From the NCBI RefSeq assembly GCF_900167465.1, contig NZ_FUWR01000004.1, positions 1-64,000 on the forward strand: a stretch of 64,000 nt of DNA, read 5' to 3'. The DNA comes from Trichlorobacter thiogenes (GTDB lineage: Bacteria > Desulfobacterota > Desulfuromonadia > Geobacterales > Pseudopelobacteraceae). The number at the start of each line of letters is the position of its first letter. Position 1 is the first letter of the stretch. Positions 62,701 to 64,000 of this stretch are shown here, piece by piece. Under the pieces are notes generated by a model. That model was not told the origin of the DNA. It worked only from the letters and a program-made list of their open reading frames with translations, and did no database searches. The position numbers and the translations under genes were made by a program.

Positions 62701-64000
62701 ACAGCGTGACGGAAACCACCACCGTACTACCCAAGACCGACCTGATTCTGGTGAGTAAAACTGTCTCAAAAGGCACGGTGGATATTAATGAGCCGTTTAC
62801 CTACACGGTGAAGGTTGGCAACAAAGGGCCGTCAGATGTTTCGGGGCTAAAGATGACCGACATTCTGCCGGCTGGTTTTGTCATGACCGGGGCGGTAACG
62901 GTAACACCGGGCAGTGGTGTCACGCTTGCTACCAACAGTTGTACGGCTCCGCCTGTCGGCAGCAATGGTACGGTGACCTGTAACCTCGGTCCGGTTCCGG
63001 TTGATGCTACTGGAATTGATGCTACAAAACAGGTGACCGTTACCATCCCGGTGCGTGCTGCCTATCCGTTCAGCGGTCCCTTTAATACCGATATTCCCAA
63101 TACTGCTTCGGTAGCTGTGCTGCCCGGCATATCACTTGATCCTGTTGTTACCAATAATACGCAGACGGTTAATGTTCAGGTGCGGAAAAACACGGTTACC
63201 GGGTATATCTTCCATGATACGGCGGCAAATAATCCGCCGGTACTGACAGCAAACCGGATCAGTGGCGTTCAGGTCACACTGGTTGGTACAGATGCGTATC
63301 TGGGGCAGGTAGTGTCCATTACGGCCCCAAATACCGACGCCAGCGGTGTATTCACCATCGATAATGTGCCACCTGGCACCTACACCGTCTCTGAAACGCA
63401 AGACACGGCACTTGACGGCTACTCAGACGGGCTGGAGAAGGTTGGTACCTTCTCTGCTACGCCAGGGGGTGAGTCAGCCGGTACTGCGCCGTCTACAAAC
63501 TGTGATGGTACCAATAACTGTTCAGCAGCCGTTGCCCATAACCAGATCACCGGCATTATCTTCCCGAAAGATAATAGTCTGACATTGTCGAATATCCTGT
63601 TTCAGGAACTGCAAAATGCCACCGTGAGCGGGTATGTCTACCATGATGCCAATAATGATGGTAATCGGTCAGGTGCTCTCGAAATCGGTACACACGGCAT
63701 CAACGGGGTAACTATCCGGCTGAGGGGAACCGATTATCGTGGTATTGCCTATGCTCCGGCGGATGCCTTGACCGCTGGCACTAACCCGAACGGTGCCTAT
63801 ACTTTTAGTAATGTGCCGCCTGGAACCGGCTATCAGGTTACAGAAATGGCACAACCTGGGGGGTATTTTGACGGTCTGGACCAGAACGGAACCGGGCTTC
63901 CCAATATGATTGTCGGTAGCAAAACAACCGATGTCATCAGTATCGGAAATATCGCCACCGGCACGACATACAGTGACCGTAACTTCGGTGAACTGCTTCC
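59754..64000 (+). CDS. giant DUF11/SdrD-like repeat surface protein (3' end beyond window)
   Basis: ATG 59754 follows GGAGGGTGTA and opens a frame that stays open to the right edge (at least 1415 codons). It starts with a signal peptide (VVTVLVLLVVAGAAWA). Many DUF11-type beta-sandwich repeats follow, recognisable by LGITKTGPA, LTVSNAGTD and TVKVGNKGPSDV-like openings and paired cysteines. From about residue 1145 Cna-B/SdrD-like domains appear (VTGYIFHDTAANNPP; VSGYVYHDANNDGNRSG). Such proteins are adhesins or surface fibres. Anchor and end are outside the window. An AT-rich upstream region (59650-59690) may hold its promoter. Confidence 0.85.
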   Translation, partial: MRKSVIGKVGRLVVTVLVLLVVAGAAWAADVDLSVSAYTWSPNPVIHNGNSTFSVTVTNNDAGVAAATPVLTILLPSNVDFSAGTASSECVFNLAASPKQLVCTKPSSLVAQGTWDISYSGKGFSAGAQDTTATVTDSSITDPNGGNNLLTKTVTVINGADLGITKTGPATAAAGSFISFTLTAHNYGPDAATTFRITDDLPAAVDFTYQNATGSGWSCGVSGTTVTCDYSGAAVPAGSDAPAITLTGKLITSSGTITNGASIVSTDGNTGDPVSGNNGPSQVVVTVTAGTNLQAGKTMVSSVTGLTTFTADESVTMTLSATNSGTQVASGITITDTVPVDFAIGPLPSECAKVGQVITCTIATLNSSATSSFSIPLTVVASPTLGAGSNSASISRTLPTGGTDSPATANYTIVTSFAHLTLTKSKGPTPVAADGMITNTIVVTNSLSSTAAAAGTIRVTDVLDVHETYQSFSGSGWSCSGVAVDATGTVTCDYAGANLARGASLPALVIITKAETGYLGTISNTACTGLSAVSPHTPADNSSTGNCQSATVTGTNRNVDLGITKTASIPSPTHILTTDASVSYTLTVSNAGTDIAPTATVSDPLSSIWYSGSAGTTGGSAVIIGQGAGESCSFGSTVSCTLKNVANGAPRTITVTLNRPFKDGTLGNTATVSTPDAIDTNGTNNSASATVIVDPLADVAVTGIAAGPDPVKVGVELSYTSSIKNFGPSAAAGVVLRQTIDPLKVSYVSGSIAFTGPGSCSYVTSFSSGPYAGQAGIECSGFSLGDDTSYQLGFKVIPIYPYPGGVPNTYISTATITTTTVESDAPGYANNSASHTAHITMQALDLTVTDNDPGYDPTAFGDPIVYEIKVQNNGPSQATGFKLAVTPKPPGVYTMPFDLAGSVLPSGATCSQPGGADGTNVICYLGVDQAHSIMAANTSQTFNLKFGTSGPTPAGSLTYGTTATVSSYETTNIPTYDSLPGNNSVTETTTVLPKTDLILVSKTVSKGTVDINEPFTYTVKVGNKGPSDVSGLKMTDILPAGFVMTGAVTVTPGSGVTLATNSCTAPPVGSNGTVTCNLGPVPVDATGIDATKQVTVTIPVRAAYPFSGPFNTDIPNTASVAVLPGISLDPVVTNNTQTVNVQVRKNTVTGYIFHDTAANNPPVLTANRISGVQVTLVGTDAYLGQVVSITAPNTDASGVFTIDNVPPGTYTVSETQDTALDGYSDGLEKVGTFSATPGGESAGTAPSTNCDGTNNCSAAVAHNQITGIIFPKDNSLTLSNILFQELQNATVSGYVYHDANNDGNRSGALEIGTHGINGVTIRLRGTDYRGIAYAPADALTAGTNPNGAYTFSNVPPGTGYQVTEMAQPGGYFDGLDQNGTGLPNMIVGSKTTDVISIGNIATGTTYSDRNFGELL

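Noticed and set aside
1-64000. CRISPR array or GEMM-type c-di-GMP riboswitch
   Set aside because: No regularly spaced direct repeats with unique spacers were seen, and no leader with the GEMM conserved core was found, including upstream of pelA, ompA and the giant gene.

Overview
The window looks like chromosome from a free-living Gram-negative delta-type proteobacterium, most likely a Geobacter/Trichlorobacter-like member of the Desulfuromonadota. This is inferred from family content (def-fmt-DUF116 operon, PilT plus a GspE-like protein, NamZ/DUF1343, DUF4911, TraR/DksA, many c-di-GMP and two-component proteins), moderately high GC, and palindromic intergenic repeats. No database search was possible, so species and all homology calls rest on motifs and family knowledge.

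Layout. 1-450: the 5' part of an IS110-type transposase gene running off the left edge, with its structured non-coding end. 450-3600: an MFS transporter, a two-gene operon of small unknown proteins, an O-methyltransferase and tRNA-Ser(UGA). 3600-8360: serS beside its tRNA, then envelope genes (CapA-like, NamZ, DUF4911, ArnD-like deacetylase). 8400-21200: a potassium block of kdpABC-kdpDE, a KimA-like permease and kup. An approximately 11-bp-spaced CTTGAT array precedes both kdp and the KimA-like gene; kup has a sigma70-type promoter, a c-di-AMP (ydaO-type) riboswitch and a leader terminator. 21200-28900: pilT, a degenerate GspE/PilB-like protein, a PP-loop thiolase-like gene, DUF116-fmt-def and an HDOD protein. 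28900-39400: a TPR protein, a large GH13 amylase-like protein with a small outer-membrane-like partner, mnmA, a ThiF/MoeB-like E1, a REC-PAS-GGDEF diguanylate cyclase and a DksA-type protein with a long basic tail. 39500-51750: a complete Pel exopolysaccharide operon in which the PelB position is occupied by two genes. 51800-64000: a sensory and surface module (PAS-GAF, LysM-FecR, CHASE2 histidine kinase, two small proteins, OmpR-type regulator, OmpA with an Ig-like insert) ending in a giant DUF11/SdrD-like surface protein that leaves the right edge.

How the genes may work together. K+ uptake appears controlled at two levels: a response regulator, presumably KdpE, at the direct-repeat arrays, and c-di-AMP at kup and possibly KdpD. 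Several products link to c-di-GMP and surface life: the GGDEF protein beside pel, PelD with its RxxD site, and the MshEN-like domain of the degenerate GspE. The right-hand module looks like a signalling cassette for surface proteins and is the best candidate here for an undescribed system; that is inference from gene order, not shown by the sequence alone.
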